A stretch of DNA of 64,000 nt from an uncultured bacterium (GTDB lineage: Bacteria; Cyanobacteriota; Vampirovibrionia; Gastranaerophilales; Gastranaerophilaceae), in NCBI GenBank assembly GCA_950022495.1, contig CATLLJ010000001.1:124001-188000 (forward strand). Direction: 5' to 3'. A program made the position numbers and the translations under genes. The notes under the pieces were generated by a model, which worked only from the letters and a program-made list of their open reading frames with translations, did not search any database and had not been told where the DNA came from. Positions within the stretch are counted from its first letter, which is position 1; every line of letters begins with the position of its first letter. Below are positions 30,131-39,952 of this stretch, in pieces.

Positions 30131-31519
30131 TTATGCATTGAAAGCCTTGTAAGATCTTTCAATATTTTTGTTTAAAGCGGATTGTACTGATTCATATTCT
30201 GTTTGAAGTGATGTATGTTCAGTTTCAAGTTTTTTGATTTTATTTTGATATTTTTCATCTTTCATTGTGATTTCTTGAGTTTTTCTAGTATATTCTGCTT
30301 CTGCTCTGGCAATCGCCTGATCATCATCTTTAATTGTGAAATTGCTGCTATTTGTATAAATAGTTGAATCCCATTTAATACCGTTAAGTTTTAACACAGT
30401 CAAAGAACTATCACTGGCTACAGTGTTTGGAGTGTCGTTGTTTGAAGCTTTTTCAAGAGTAACAATACCTTGAGATAAAGCATCTTTTATCCATGAATTG
30501 CTTGTTAACAATTTGCTGTCTAATTTAGCATAATAAGTTCCGGCATCGCCATCAGTACTTTTATTAGTAGAACTTCCGTTCATTCTGTACCATAGGTTTA
30601 TATACCATTGAGCTTTTTCAGGATCTTTATATGAATATAAATCATCCAGCGAAGTGCCATAATCTCTTGCTTCTGCGTCAAATTCAGCTTTTGCAACGTT
30701 ATAATCTTTCATATTTATGTATTCAGGACTCTGGTTACCACTGTATTTATATAGTGTAATATTTTCACCATCAATAGTAGTAGTACTAGTTTTCGGTGCT
30801 CCGTAAACAGCCCTTGCTGTAGCCCAAGCATCAATAGTTATTGTGTCAGTATAAGCTTGTTTAGCATCGGATAAAGCATTGACAAGAGCATTCATGTTAC
30901 TTACTTGGATACCGTTTGCAACTTGAAGTTGAGCCCTTTCATATTCAGCCATAGCATTCATATATACAGCATAAGTATTCATATTTTCTGTCTGCCATTG
31001 CTCTGTTGCAGTAATAGGTGTTCCGTCGCTATGAGTTCCGTATGTCTTACTTTTTATTTTATTAATTTTTTCATCCCAGATATATTTTGCTCCAGCGGGT
31101 TGTTCTGCTTCCTGCATTATTTCATAATTTTTTTCTAAAGTATCAGATTTCCAGACTTTTTCAATTCCATAAGCTGTTAAGAATTGGTCTAAAGTTTTAG
31201 CTTTTTTAAATATAGCAATATCACTTGCAGGTAATAATGCTTGACCGGCATTATTACTAAGAACATATTGATTTTTCATTTCAGTGTATTGATACAATGA
31301 ACTTGCTGTAAGATTTTCTTTTACGGCTTGTCCTTGTGCATCATAAGATACAAATAGCAATTGTTGAGAATTCAAGGCAGCAATATATTGAGCACTTGCT
31401 TCCTGTGATTGAGTAGCTAATCTCATTTTTGCATTAGAGATTTGCTGAGACTCATATTCGTTAGAAGTCAGTCTTGCTGTTATTGATAATAATCGACCCT
31501 GTGAGGAGGACAATCCCAT
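30131..31519 (-). CDS. hypothetical protein with conserved-looking N-terminus MGLSSSQGRLLSITARLTSNEYESQQISNAKMRLATQSQEA
   Basis: 462-aa ORF, no Sec signal, helical N-terminus, S/T/A-rich. Confidence 0.65.
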   Translation of the reverse strand: MGLSSSQGRLLSITARLTSNEYESQQISNAKMRLATQSQEASAQYIAALNSQQLLFVSYDAQGQAVKENLTASSLYQYTEMKNQYVLSNNAGQALLPASDIAIFKKAKTLDQFLTAYGIEKVWKSDTLEKNYEIMQEAEQPAGAKYIWDEKINKIKSKTYGTHSDGTPITATEQWQTENMNTYAVYMNAMAEYERAQLQVANGIQVSNMNALVNALSDAKQAYTDTITIDAWATARAVYGAPKTSTTTIDGENITLYKYSGNQSPEYINMKDYNVAKAEFDAEARDYGTSLDDLYSYKDPEKAQWYINLWYRMNGSSTNKSTDGDAGTYYAKLDSKLLTSNSWIKDALSQGIVTLEKASNNDTPNTVASDSSLTVLKLNGIKWDSTIYTNSSNFTIKDDDQAIARAEAEYTRKTQEITMKDEKYQNKIKKLETEHTSLQTEYESVQSALNKNIERSYKAFNA

Positions 31520-31744
31520 TTTGCCATATTCCTTTCGTATCTTTTATACACATGTTTTCGGCACAAATAGAGTAATACTTTAATAAAATCTCTGACATGT
31601 AAAGATATGTAACAAACTTTATATAAATTGAATATAAAAAAGCAATATTTTTTTGCAGGAAGTTTTTATATATATGTAAGAGATAAATAAAGAAAAAGAA
31701 ATTTAAGTTTAAATAAGTTTTTAAGAATTGAGAGGATTTTAACT

Positions 31745-31921
31745 ATGGCAACTGTGCTGTTATTTTCTGATGCTGTAACATCTGCATATAAAGATACATC
31801 AAAAGCAATTAACGATGTAAATTTAAGTGATAAAAGAATTGTTAAAAAGACATTGATTCAAATGATGAAACAATCATTTTTCCACGGTGCAAACAGATTT
31901 GGAACAAATTTTATTGCATAA
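31745..31921 (+). CDS. small hypothetical protein (58 aa)
   Basis: read directly: MATVLLFSDAVTSAYKDTSKAINDVNLSDKRIVKKTLIQMMKQSFFHGANRFGTNFIA; GAGAGGATTT upstream and terminator downstream; absent from supplied ORF track. Confidence 0.55.
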   Translation: MATVLLFSDAVTSAYKDTSKAINDVNLSDKRIVKKTLIQMMKQSFFHGANRFGTNFIA

Positions 31922-31992
31922 ACGATATAGGTTCGTTGGAATATAGGAAATAAATATAAGGAAATTGAAATTAAGGAATTAGGATATATTTG

Positions 31993-32018
31993 AAAAGACC
32001 GCAATGGTCTTTTTTTTT
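31993..32018 (+). terminator. hairpin terminator
   Basis: AAAAGACCGCAATGGTCTTTTTTTT. Confidence 0.8.
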
Positions 32019-32026
32019 GCTTAAAT

Positions 32027-32051
32027 AAAAAAGACCCGTTACGGGTCTTTT
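32027..32051. terminator. hairpin terminator
   Basis: AAAAAAGACCCGTTACGGGTCTTTT. Confidence 0.85.
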
Positions 32052-33984
32052 ATGCTAAATGATGTTGAATTAAATTCTGTGGATTTTTATATTTTCCTTT
32101 CCAGTCAGCAAGTTCAAAGTGCTGTGTTTCATACTTTTTACCGTATGAACCCCAATCACCGCCCCAGGTTACACCCGTTTCGGTCTTAACCCGATTTGCA
32201 TATTCATTGAACTGAGTTCCAGAAACGGCTTTTCCGTCTTTATACAAAGCAATATCAATTGCAACCCCGTAGTTGTGTGGAGAGTTTCCACCTTTAGCTA
32301 CAAATGTTCCTTTTCTTGCTCTTGCTGCATTTGATTCTGCCACGCTGCGGCTGCCGTCAGAGATTACGAAGGTATAACCCATTTCATCCGCAATCCTTTG
32401 GAATTCAGGAATTTTTGCAACAAATTCCGGCTGCATTTGGTCAAGTTTAGTATAATTAAATGTTAAAACTTGAGTTCCGTCTGATAGTTGACTTATTTTT
32501 CCGCCTAACTGTTTTCTTACGCTTGCGGGTATGTTTTCAATATTTAAGTCGGTAGTATTTGAAGCTGCTTTCGCTGAAGATTTGATTTCTCTATTTTTTG
32601 CTTCAGTTATCTTTTTGTCGACTTCCTTAACTGCATCCTGGGCTGTTTTTAATTCAGTTTTTGTACTTGTTAGTTCTTGAGTTTTAACCTTTTCGACATT
32701 TTGCTGAGCCTTATTAAATGCTTCCAGCTTAACCTTGGTTGCTTCAGAACAGTTTTTCTTAACCTGTTCATCTAATTTGCTTTTTTCATCGAGCAGCGAT
32801 TTTTTATCAGCTTCTAATTTTGTTTTATTTTCTTTTAATTTTTCAAGTTCTTTTTCTAGTTTTGCTAATTGTTTTTCCTGTTTTGCAACCTCATTTTTCT
32901 TTGCAGATAACTCTTTGCTCAAAGATGCCTTTTTAGCTTTAATTTTTGCATCTTTGTCTTTATCTTCTGGTTTTCCTGTTGGTGCCGGAAGTGAAGACAA
33001 TGCATCTGTTAAGGCGGCTAACACTGATTTTAAATTTTCTAAGGTGCTTTGTTGATTAGAAATTTCACCTTCTTTTTTAGTAATTTCAGTATCATTTTTA
33101 TCTAAAGCTGCCTGATTTTTCTCTATCTTAGAATTATTATTTAGTATTTGTTTAGCAAATTTCTTTGCACCATCATCTTCTTTAATAGCCTTTTCATATT
33201 CTGCTTTAGCTTTGTCTGCTGCAGTTTTTGCAGATTTAACTTTTTCATTAGATTCGTTATTTACAGCATTTACGGCACTTTGTTTTTCTTTTAATGTATT
33301 TTCTCTATTTGTTTTTTCAGTTTGCAGCTCACTTAACGACATATTATCAATAGTTTTTGCCTGAGGTGATGCATTAGAAGTTGATGCAGCTACTGATGTT
33401 TTGGAGGCTCCACCTGAGGTTTGTGCAGGTTGAGTTGCTGCAGACTGAGTAGTATTTATACCCTGTGACTCCCCAGTTTGTCCTGAATTATAATTTGAAC
33501 TTTGTGTATCTTCGGTATTAATCTCATAAGCTTCATTATTCAACTCTTCAAGATTAATATTATTTTCTTTAAGAATAGCTTCAAAATCTTCTAATGAAAT
33601 ATCTTCAAGATTTCCATCTTTACCTGCCAATTCTGTAATATATGCTTTAGCTTCTTCTACAGTAAGCTTTCCATCTCCATTTTTATCCGCAAGTGATTTG
33701 ATTTTATCAATTGATAAAAAAGTTTTCAGAACAAATTCTAAAGCACTAAATTTTTGGTTATCATCTGTCACAGCTTCTTCAGAAACTAATTTATCAAAAT
33801 TAATTTCATTAACTTCAGTTTTATCAGCTTTAGAAAAAATAGGCTTGCCATCAAGCTTTACGGATGGAGTATCATTATTAAACAATAGTTCATTGCTTGA
33901 GGCAGGTTGTTTAATTTTATTCTGTCCAATCTGCTGCCCTTGAGACGTTTCCAATTGCTTGTTTAAAAACTCATAATAATTCAT
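32050..33984 (-). CDS. EF-hand / long coiled-coil protein with C-terminal M15 (D-Ala-D-Ala carboxypeptidase/endolysin-like) peptidase domain
   Basis: EF-hand 'DKNGDGKLTVEE'; C-terminus 'FVISDGSRSVAESNAARARKGTFVAKGGNSPHNYGVAIDIAL...VTWGGDWGSYGKKYETQHFEL'. Confidence 0.85.
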   Translation of the reverse strand: MNYYEFLNKQLETSQGQQIGQNKIKQPASSNELLFNNDTPSVKLDGKPIFSKADKTEVNEINFDKLVSEEAVTDDNQKFSALEFVLKTFLSIDKIKSLADKNGDGKLTVEEAKAYITELAGKDGNLEDISLEDFEAILKENNINLEELNNEAYEINTEDTQSSNYNSGQTGESQGINTTQSAATQPAQTSGGASKTSVAASTSNASPQAKTIDNMSLSELQTEKTNRENTLKEKQSAVNAVNNESNEKVKSAKTAADKAKAEYEKAIKEDDGAKKFAKQILNNNSKIEKNQAALDKNDTEITKKEGEISNQQSTLENLKSVLAALTDALSSLPAPTGKPEDKDKDAKIKAKKASLSKELSAKKNEVAKQEKQLAKLEKELEKLKENKTKLEADKKSLLDEKSKLDEQVKKNCSEATKVKLEAFNKAQQNVEKVKTQELTSTKTELKTAQDAVKEVDKKITEAKNREIKSSAKAASNTTDLNIENIPASVRKQLGGKISQLSDGTQVLTFNYTKLDQMQPEFVAKIPEFQRIADEMGYTFVISDGSRSVAESNAARARKGTFVAKGGNSPHNYGVAIDIALYKDGKAVSGTQFNEYANRVKTETGVTWGGDWGSYGKKYETQHFELADWKGKYKNPQNLIQHHLA

Positions 33985-34123
33985 AACAGCTTCACTCTCC
34001 TAATCGATAATTTGCTTTATATTATATATAAAGTATATATCAATTCAAAAAATGCCATTTATTGAGTTATATGTAAAGCTTTGTAAAAGTATAAATTGAA
34101 TAAAAATCTACTCAAAATACAAT

Positions 34124-34149
34124 AAAAAAGAGCCTTTTCGGCTCTTTTT
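34124..34149. terminator. hairpin terminator
   Basis: AAAAAAGAGCCTTTTCGGCTCTTTTT. Confidence 0.85.
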
Positions 34150-34154
34150 AAAAA

Positions 34155-34230
34155 TGGTGGAGGTTAGGAGATTCGAACTCCTGACCCCCTGCGTGCAAAG
34201 CAGGTGCTCTACCAGCTGAGCTAAACCCCC
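34155..34230 (-). tRNA. tRNA-Ala(TGC)
   Basis: reverse complement GGGGGTTTAGCTCAGCTGGTAGAGCACCTGCTTTGCACGCAGGGGGTCAGGAGTTCGAATCTCCTAACCTCCACCA. Confidence 0.96.
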
Positions 34231-34360
34231 ATTGGGTTACCAAGAAGTAATTTTTATATATTATTTACTGCTCGGCTATACTTCTTATTTTACATGCTGA
34301 TTTTTATTTGTAAACCCCTTTTATTATTTTTATTTAAAAATTTTTTAATTAATACGAAAG

Positions 34361-34388
34361 CCCATAAATATTATAATATTTATGGGCT
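34361..34388. terminator. perfect palindrome, possible terminator of the calpain-like gene
   Basis: GCCCATAAATATTATAATATTTATGGGC. Confidence 0.55.
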
Positions 34389-34399
34389 AAATTTATATA

Positions 34400-37003
34400 T
34401 TACATTTGAAATTGCGGAATATTTACTTGTGCATCTGCTATCAGGTATTTGTTTCCGTGATACTTATGACCAGGTTTGTTGTAGGTATGCACAGCTCCAG
34501 GATTTGCTTTTGCAAATTGAGCTTTTGCTTTTTTAATATTAGCCGCTGTTGGTTCTATTCCTTGTTGTATCAATGCATCCTTTATAAGATTAGTATAAGA
34601 AGCTCCTTTTGGAACTGTATAGGTACCAACATTTACAGGATTAGAATGATTTTGTACAGGATTACCGCTGTTTGGTTGAACCGAAGCGTTTCCACCTGAA
34701 TTTTGAGAAGGTGTTGTTGGTGTTGTGCCACCGTTTGAGTTACTATTATTTGCTTGCGGAGTTGGTGAGGTTCCTGCATTTGAATTTAATGGAGTACAAC
34801 TTAATTTCTTTGCTGCCTTCTTAAAGTCTTCTATTGTCATTTCAATATGGTCATCCGGACTCCAAGGATTTGAAAGAACGACTTTATCATCAGTTACTTT
34901 TACAACTGTTAGAGCATGACCACCGCCTTTTAAAACTCTACCATTAACTTCTTGAGATGATACGTTGAAACTTGCAACAGCTGCATAGTCATCAATTTGA
35001 CCGTCTCGAGAATCAACTTGTAATTTTGTTATTAAATCATCTAAAGTACTATCTGATGTTGTTGATGTTGAAGCCGCAAGAGCTTTTGAACGTGAACCAT
35101 ATTCAATAAATCCGTTTGTATCAGGTAAATGCATATTATAATCAGAATCAACATAACATACCGGAGCACCCTCTGGATTTACATATTGATTAGCCTGACG
35201 TCCTGTTAAGATAAATAGTGTAGAAGAACCTGTTCCTCCACTCAAGTAATCGCCTTCTTTTACATGGCCACCCATATCTAGTCCGGCAATCTCAAGAGTT
35301 TTTTCAGGATCAATATTATTTGCTTTTATCGTTTTCATTACATCGTTACGATATTTTTCATAAGCAACTTCATATAATAAAACATCTTTATCACCTGCTG
35401 AATATTTATGACCAGCTTGCTTCTGAGCAGCTGCAAATTCTTCAGCAGATATTGTATATGAGTTTTGAATATAAACTTTATCTTCCGGTAATGTTTGCAA
35501 GGATTTACCATCTTTAGTTGGTATAGGGACTCCACCTTTACCACTTATTAATGATTGTTTTGCACTTTTTACACCAGGGAATGTTATTGTATATGATCCA
35601 TCAGGATTTTGTTTAACATTCTGTTTAAGAGTTTCAGCACCATCTGCGGTTTGGCTCAATGAATTTATTGAAGCAAGAAGATAGCAGTCACCTCTGCCTA
35701 TTTGATATGCAGTATTGAATTGTAAGTCAACTTTTGAGAAATCTTGTGTTGAAGTCAGCTTACCATTTTTATCATAAGTTTCGCGTCCAATAAATACGCC
35801 ATCAGCATCAAACTTATTAACAATTTTTTCTTTTACTGTTTTACCATCACTTTCATATTCGATACGTGTAGTTGGTAATCCGCCAGGAATTCTGTTTTCT
35901 AAATTTGGACCGTCATAGTAATCTTTAACCAGTGCTCCTCGTTTATATTGAGTTTGAGTTTTATTTATAATATCTTTTCCATTTTGAGCATAATTTTCAA
36001 TAACCGAAAATGGTTTCTTACCAGCATCAACACCTTCTTTGGTAACTTTTGCTAAAGTTCCATCAGTACGATACTCGTAATTATTTTCTTGAGTTTTGGT
36101 AAATACAAGTTTTTTATCTTTTAAAACACCTGTACAAACAATAACATGAGCGGGTTTTCCATACTCATTATATTCATAATCTTTTTTTATCGGAGGAGTA
36201 CCTTTGCCTGATTCAATAGATGTACTTTTTGCTAATTTACCATTTTTGTACTCACTTGTTGCCTTTACAAAGCCTACAGGTTTACCTGTCTTTTTATCAA
36301 AAGTTTTAGTTTCGGATTGAGTTGATGATATTTTTCCGTCTTTATCATAGGTATATTTCTTATTAGTAGACTGCAATATTTTTCCTTCAGACGACTGCAA
36401 TGTACTTTTTTCAGAAGTACATTTACCATTTTCACCGTAAGAATACTCACTTGTATAAGTTCCTGCAGCACTTGTAGTAACATTTTTAAGTAATTTATTA
36501 TCTTTTCCGTAAGTAGAAACTGTTTTCTTAGGTCTTCCTTTTGAATCTTTTGATTCTATAATTCTTGTGCCGGAACCATCACTATTAAAAGTCGAAGTAA
36601 TTTTATTACCATTTTTATCAACCATAGTAGTTGTTGAAGTGCCGGTTGTCTGTCTGGTAACGAGAGTTTGTAACTGTTTAAAAAGTTTCTCTGTTTTTGG
36701 TGAATTTTCATCAAGATTATATATAGATGCAAATTCTTTTTTATCTAAAACTTTATCAGATTGAGCATATTCGTACAAAACCTTTTTTAATACAGCGGCT
36801 TCACCTTTTCCAATAGTACCGTTTTTATCAGAATCAAAAAAGTTTAAAAAATCTTTGATATCATCAGTTACGGCCATACCTTCTGTAAAAATACTCAATT
36901 GAACTTTATTAGAGTGTTTATCTCCAATTTTAATACTTTTATTGTCATATTGAGAATTCATTTTTGAAATTCGTTTCAAATCACCAGATGATAAATTTTC
37001 CAT
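34400..37003 (-). CDS. modular protein: EF-hand-like N-terminus, YD/RHS-like repeats, calpain-like (C2) cysteine protease domain, T/S/N-rich linker, LysM-like C-terminus
   Basis: 'FDSDKNGTIGKGE'; repeated 'YEYNEYGKP..', 'YDKDGKISST'; 'YQIGRGDCYLLASINSLSQ', 'GGGHALTVVKV', 'VVLSNPWSPDD'; 'GTYTVPKGASYTNLIKDALIQQG'. Confidence 0.8.
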   Translation of the reverse strand: MENLSSGDLKRISKMNSQYDNKSIKIGDKHSNKVQLSIFTEGMAVTDDIKDFLNFFDSDKNGTIGKGEAAVLKKVLYEYAQSDKVLDKKEFASIYNLDENSPKTEKLFKQLQTLVTRQTTGTSTTTMVDKNGNKITSTFNSDGSGTRIIESKDSKGRPKKTVSTYGKDNKLLKNVTTSAAGTYTSEYSYGENGKCTSEKSTLQSSEGKILQSTNKKYTYDKDGKISSTQSETKTFDKKTGKPVGFVKATSEYKNGKLAKSTSIESGKGTPPIKKDYEYNEYGKPAHVIVCTGVLKDKKLVFTKTQENNYEYRTDGTLAKVTKEGVDAGKKPFSVIENYAQNGKDIINKTQTQYKRGALVKDYYDGPNLENRIPGGLPTTRIEYESDGKTVKEKIVNKFDADGVFIGRETYDKNGKLTSTQDFSKVDLQFNTAYQIGRGDCYLLASINSLSQTADGAETLKQNVKQNPDGSYTITFPGVKSAKQSLISGKGGVPIPTKDGKSLQTLPEDKVYIQNSYTISAEEFAAAQKQAGHKYSAGDKDVLLYEVAYEKYRNDVMKTIKANNIDPEKTLEIAGLDMGGHVKEGDYLSGGTGSSTLFILTGRQANQYVNPEGAPVCYVDSDYNMHLPDTNGFIEYGSRSKALAASTSTTSDSTLDDLITKLQVDSRDGQIDDYAAVASFNVSSQEVNGRVLKGGGHALTVVKVTDDKVVLSNPWSPDDHIEMTIEDFKKAAKKLSCTPLNSNAGTSPTPQANNSNSNGGTTPTTPSQNSGGNASVQPNSGNPVQNHSNPVNVGTYTVPKGASYTNLIKDALIQQGIEPTAANIKKAKAQFAKANPGAVHTYNKPGHKYHGNKYLIADAQVNIPQFQM

Positions 37004-37090
37004 AGAACTACTCCTTATACTTTTTGTATTTATCGGTAATAATATAGAAAAAATTTAAGGTATCAGAAATAATCTTAACAATATTTTACA

Positions 37091-37136
37091 AAAAAAAGAG
37101 CAGGAGCACATAAATATGTACTCCTGCTCCTTTTTT
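37091..37136. terminator. hairpin terminator
   Basis: GAGCAGGAGCACATAAATATGTACTCCTGCTCCTTTTTT. Confidence 0.85.
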
Positions 37137-37148
37137 GAATTGTAAGAA

Positions 37149-39812
37149 TTATACAAGTGCTAACTTACGCATTTCAACAACTGCTTGAGCTGCTGCAAGT
37201 TTTGCTTGTGGAATTCTGAATGGTGAGCATGATACGTAATTCAAACCAATTCTGTGGCAGAATTTAACTGAATCAGGATCACCGCCGTGTTCGCCGCAAA
37301 CACCGCCAACAAGGCTAGGGTTCACTGAATGTCCTTTTGTCATAGACATTTCAACAAGTTGTCCTACACCTTTTGTATCAAGTGTTTCAAATGGGTTAGC
37401 AGGTAAGATTTTTTGATCGACATATCTGTTCAAGAATTTACCTTCTGCATCATCTCTTGAATAACCGAAAGTCATTTGAGTTAAGTCATTAGTACCGAAT
37501 GAGAAGAATTCTGCGTATTCAGCAATTTCATCAGCTGTAAGTGCTGCACGAGGAATTTCAATCATTGTACCGAATTTGTAATCAACTTTAATACCTTTTT
37601 CAGCCATAACAAGTTCAGCTACGCGAACTAAGATGTCTTTAGCAACTTTAAGTTCGTTAACATGACCGATAAGAGGAATCATTACCCAAGGTTTAACATC
37701 TAATCCTTCTTTTTTCAAATCACAGCAAGCTTCAAAAATAGCTCTAACTTGCATTTCATTGATTTCTGGATAAGTTAAACCTAAACGGCATCCTCTAAGA
37801 CCCATCATAGGGTTAGATTCTGATAAACCTTCAACAATGTGAAGCATTTCTTCTTTTTCAGAAGCATCTTTACCTTGAGCCTTCAATGTTGCAACTTCTG
37901 CAATTAGAGTTTCTTTATCTGGTAAGAACTCGTGAAGAGGCGGGTCAAGAAGTCTGATTGTCATATGGTGTTCGCTGCCTAAAGCTTTGAACATTGCATA
38001 GAAATCAGAATATTGCATAGGAAGAAGTTTATCAAGAGCTTCGCGTCTTGCTTCAGGAGTTCCAGCAATAATCATTTTTTGTACCCAAGGAAGTCTGTCA
38101 GGATCCATGAACATGTGTTCTGTTCTGCAAAGACCAACACCTTCAGCACCGAATTTTAATGCGTTTGCAATATCTTTTGGAGTATCAGCATTTGCTTCAA
38201 CTTCCATAGTTCTGATTTCGTCAACCCATGAGAAGAATTTGTTCCAGTTGTCATCAATTTGAGCTTCTGCTAATTGAACAGCACCTTCCATAACGATACC
38301 TTTACCGCCGTCTAATGAGATAACGTCGTCTTTGTGGTAAACTTTACCGTCAAAACCTGTCAATGTTTCGTTTGCAAGGTCGATTTTCATATCTTCACAA
38401 CCTGAAACGCAAGGTTTACCCATACCTTTAGCAACAACTGCTGCGTGAGAAGTTGCACCGCCGCGAAGAGTTAAAACACCTTGAGAAACTGCCATACCGT
38501 GAATATCATCAGGACAAGTTTCTACACGAACAAGGATAACTTTTTCGCCGGCTTCGCCTCTTTGAGCTGCTTCTTCTGTATCGAATACGATTTTACCAAC
38601 AGCAGCACCTGGAGATGCGTTTACACCGGTTGCAATTTTGTGAGCTTCTTCCATAGCTTTAGCATCGAAGCAAGGAAGTAAGATTTGGTTAACTGAATAA
38701 GGGTCAACCAATTGGATTGCTCTTTCTTTAGAAATAATACCTTCTTCGCACATATCAACGGCAATTTTTACAGCTGCAGCTGCAGTTCTTTTACCGTTAC
38801 GAGTTTGAAGGATGTATAATTTACCTCTTTCAATTGTGAATTCCATATCTTGAACATCTTTGTAACCAAGTTCAAGTTTTTTAGCGATATCAACGTATTG
38901 TCTGTATAAGTCAGGCATTTCAGTTTCCAATTCAGCGATAGGTTTTGGAGTTCTGATACCAGCAACAACGTCTTCACCTTGAGCGTTTGTTAAGTATTCA
39001 CCGTAGAATTTGTTTTCACCTGTTGCAGGGTTTCTTGTGAATGAAACACCTGTAGCACAATCGTCGCCCATGTTTCCGAATACCATTGACTGAACGTTAA
39101 CAGCTGTACCGAAGTTGTGGTCGATTTTGTTCATATTTCTGTAAGCAACAGCACGTGGAATATTCCAAGATCTGAATACCGCTTCAATAGCTTCTTGCAA
39201 TTGAACGTATGGATCTTGAGGGAATTCTTTGCCTGTAACTTCTTTAATAATATTTTTGTAAACAGGGATAAGAGATTTCAAACCTTCTGCTGAAATTTCA
39301 GTATCTTGTTTTACGCCTTCGCGTTCTTTTACTTTTTCAAGTTCAGATTCAAAATATTTTTGTCTGTCCATTTCCCATGCAACTGAACCGAACATTGTTA
39401 AAAATCTTCTGTATGAATCGTAGCAGAATCTAGGATTGTTAGTTAATTTAATCATAGCTTCTACAGTTTGATCGTTCAAACCTAAGTTAAGGATTGTTTC
39501 CATCATACCAGGCATTGAAACTCTAGCACCTGATCTTACTGAAACTAAAAGAGGATTTTCAGCATCGCCGAATTTTTGTCCTTTTTGAGCTTCAACTTCT
39601 TTTAGTGCAGTTTTAACTTCATCCATTAAACCTTCAGGCATTTTATTGCCGTTATTGATATAAGCCATACAAGTTTCAGTTGTAATAGTCAATCCTGGAG
39701 GAACAGGCAAACCTAAGTTTGTCATTTCTGCCAAGTTTGCACCTTTTCCGCCAAGAAGGTTACGCATTGTTGCATTCCCTTCTCTGAAAAGCCATACTCG
39801 TTTTTCTGTCAT
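37149..39812 (-). CDS. ppdK: pyruvate, phosphate dikinase
   Basis: 'GKGANLAEMTNLGLPVPPGLTITTETC', 'LTLRGGATSHAAVVAKGMGKPCVSGC', 'FFSFGTNDLTQMTFGYSRDD', 'GVCGEHGGDPDSV'. Confidence 0.97.
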   Translation of the reverse strand: MTEKRVWLFREGNATMRNLLGGKGANLAEMTNLGLPVPPGLTITTETCMAYINNGNKMPEGLMDEVKTALKEVEAQKGQKFGDAENPLLVSVRSGARVSMPGMMETILNLGLNDQTVEAMIKLTNNPRFCYDSYRRFLTMFGSVAWEMDRQKYFESELEKVKEREGVKQDTEISAEGLKSLIPVYKNIIKEVTGKEFPQDPYVQLQEAIEAVFRSWNIPRAVAYRNMNKIDHNFGTAVNVQSMVFGNMGDDCATGVSFTRNPATGENKFYGEYLTNAQGEDVVAGIRTPKPIAELETEMPDLYRQYVDIAKKLELGYKDVQDMEFTIERGKLYILQTRNGKRTAAAAVKIAVDMCEEGIISKERAIQLVDPYSVNQILLPCFDAKAMEEAHKIATGVNASPGAAVGKIVFDTEEAAQRGEAGEKVILVRVETCPDDIHGMAVSQGVLTLRGGATSHAAVVAKGMGKPCVSGCEDMKIDLANETLTGFDGKVYHKDDVISLDGGKGIVMEGAVQLAEAQIDDNWNKFFSWVDEIRTMEVEANADTPKDIANALKFGAEGVGLCRTEHMFMDPDRLPWVQKMIIAGTPEARREALDKLLPMQYSDFYAMFKALGSEHHMTIRLLDPPLHEFLPDKETLIAEVATLKAQGKDASEKEEMLHIVEGLSESNPMMGLRGCRLGLTYPEINEMQVRAIFEACCDLKKEGLDVKPWVMIPLIGHVNELKVAKDILVRVAELVMAEKGIKVDYKFGTMIEIPRAALTADEIAEYAEFFSFGTNDLTQMTFGYSRDDAEGKFLNRYVDQKILPANPFETLDTKGVGQLVEMSMTKGHSVNPSLVGGVCGEHGGDPDSVKFCHRIGLNYVSCSPFRIPQAKLAAAQAVVEMRKLALV

Positions 39813-39952
39813 AATTTTTTCTCCTTTTAAATAAAATATCTCTCTAGATAATTTGTTGATAAAATTTTAACATGAACATGCTTATGGCAAAACGTTTATG
39901 AAGTTTTATTTATAGATATTTACACACCAAAATAATTGTCAAAAATTTTAAA

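Noticed and set aside
32735-33055. 106-aa plus-strand ORF rich in S/F within the M15 fusion gene
   Set aside because: Antisense shadow of the K/E coiled-coil region.
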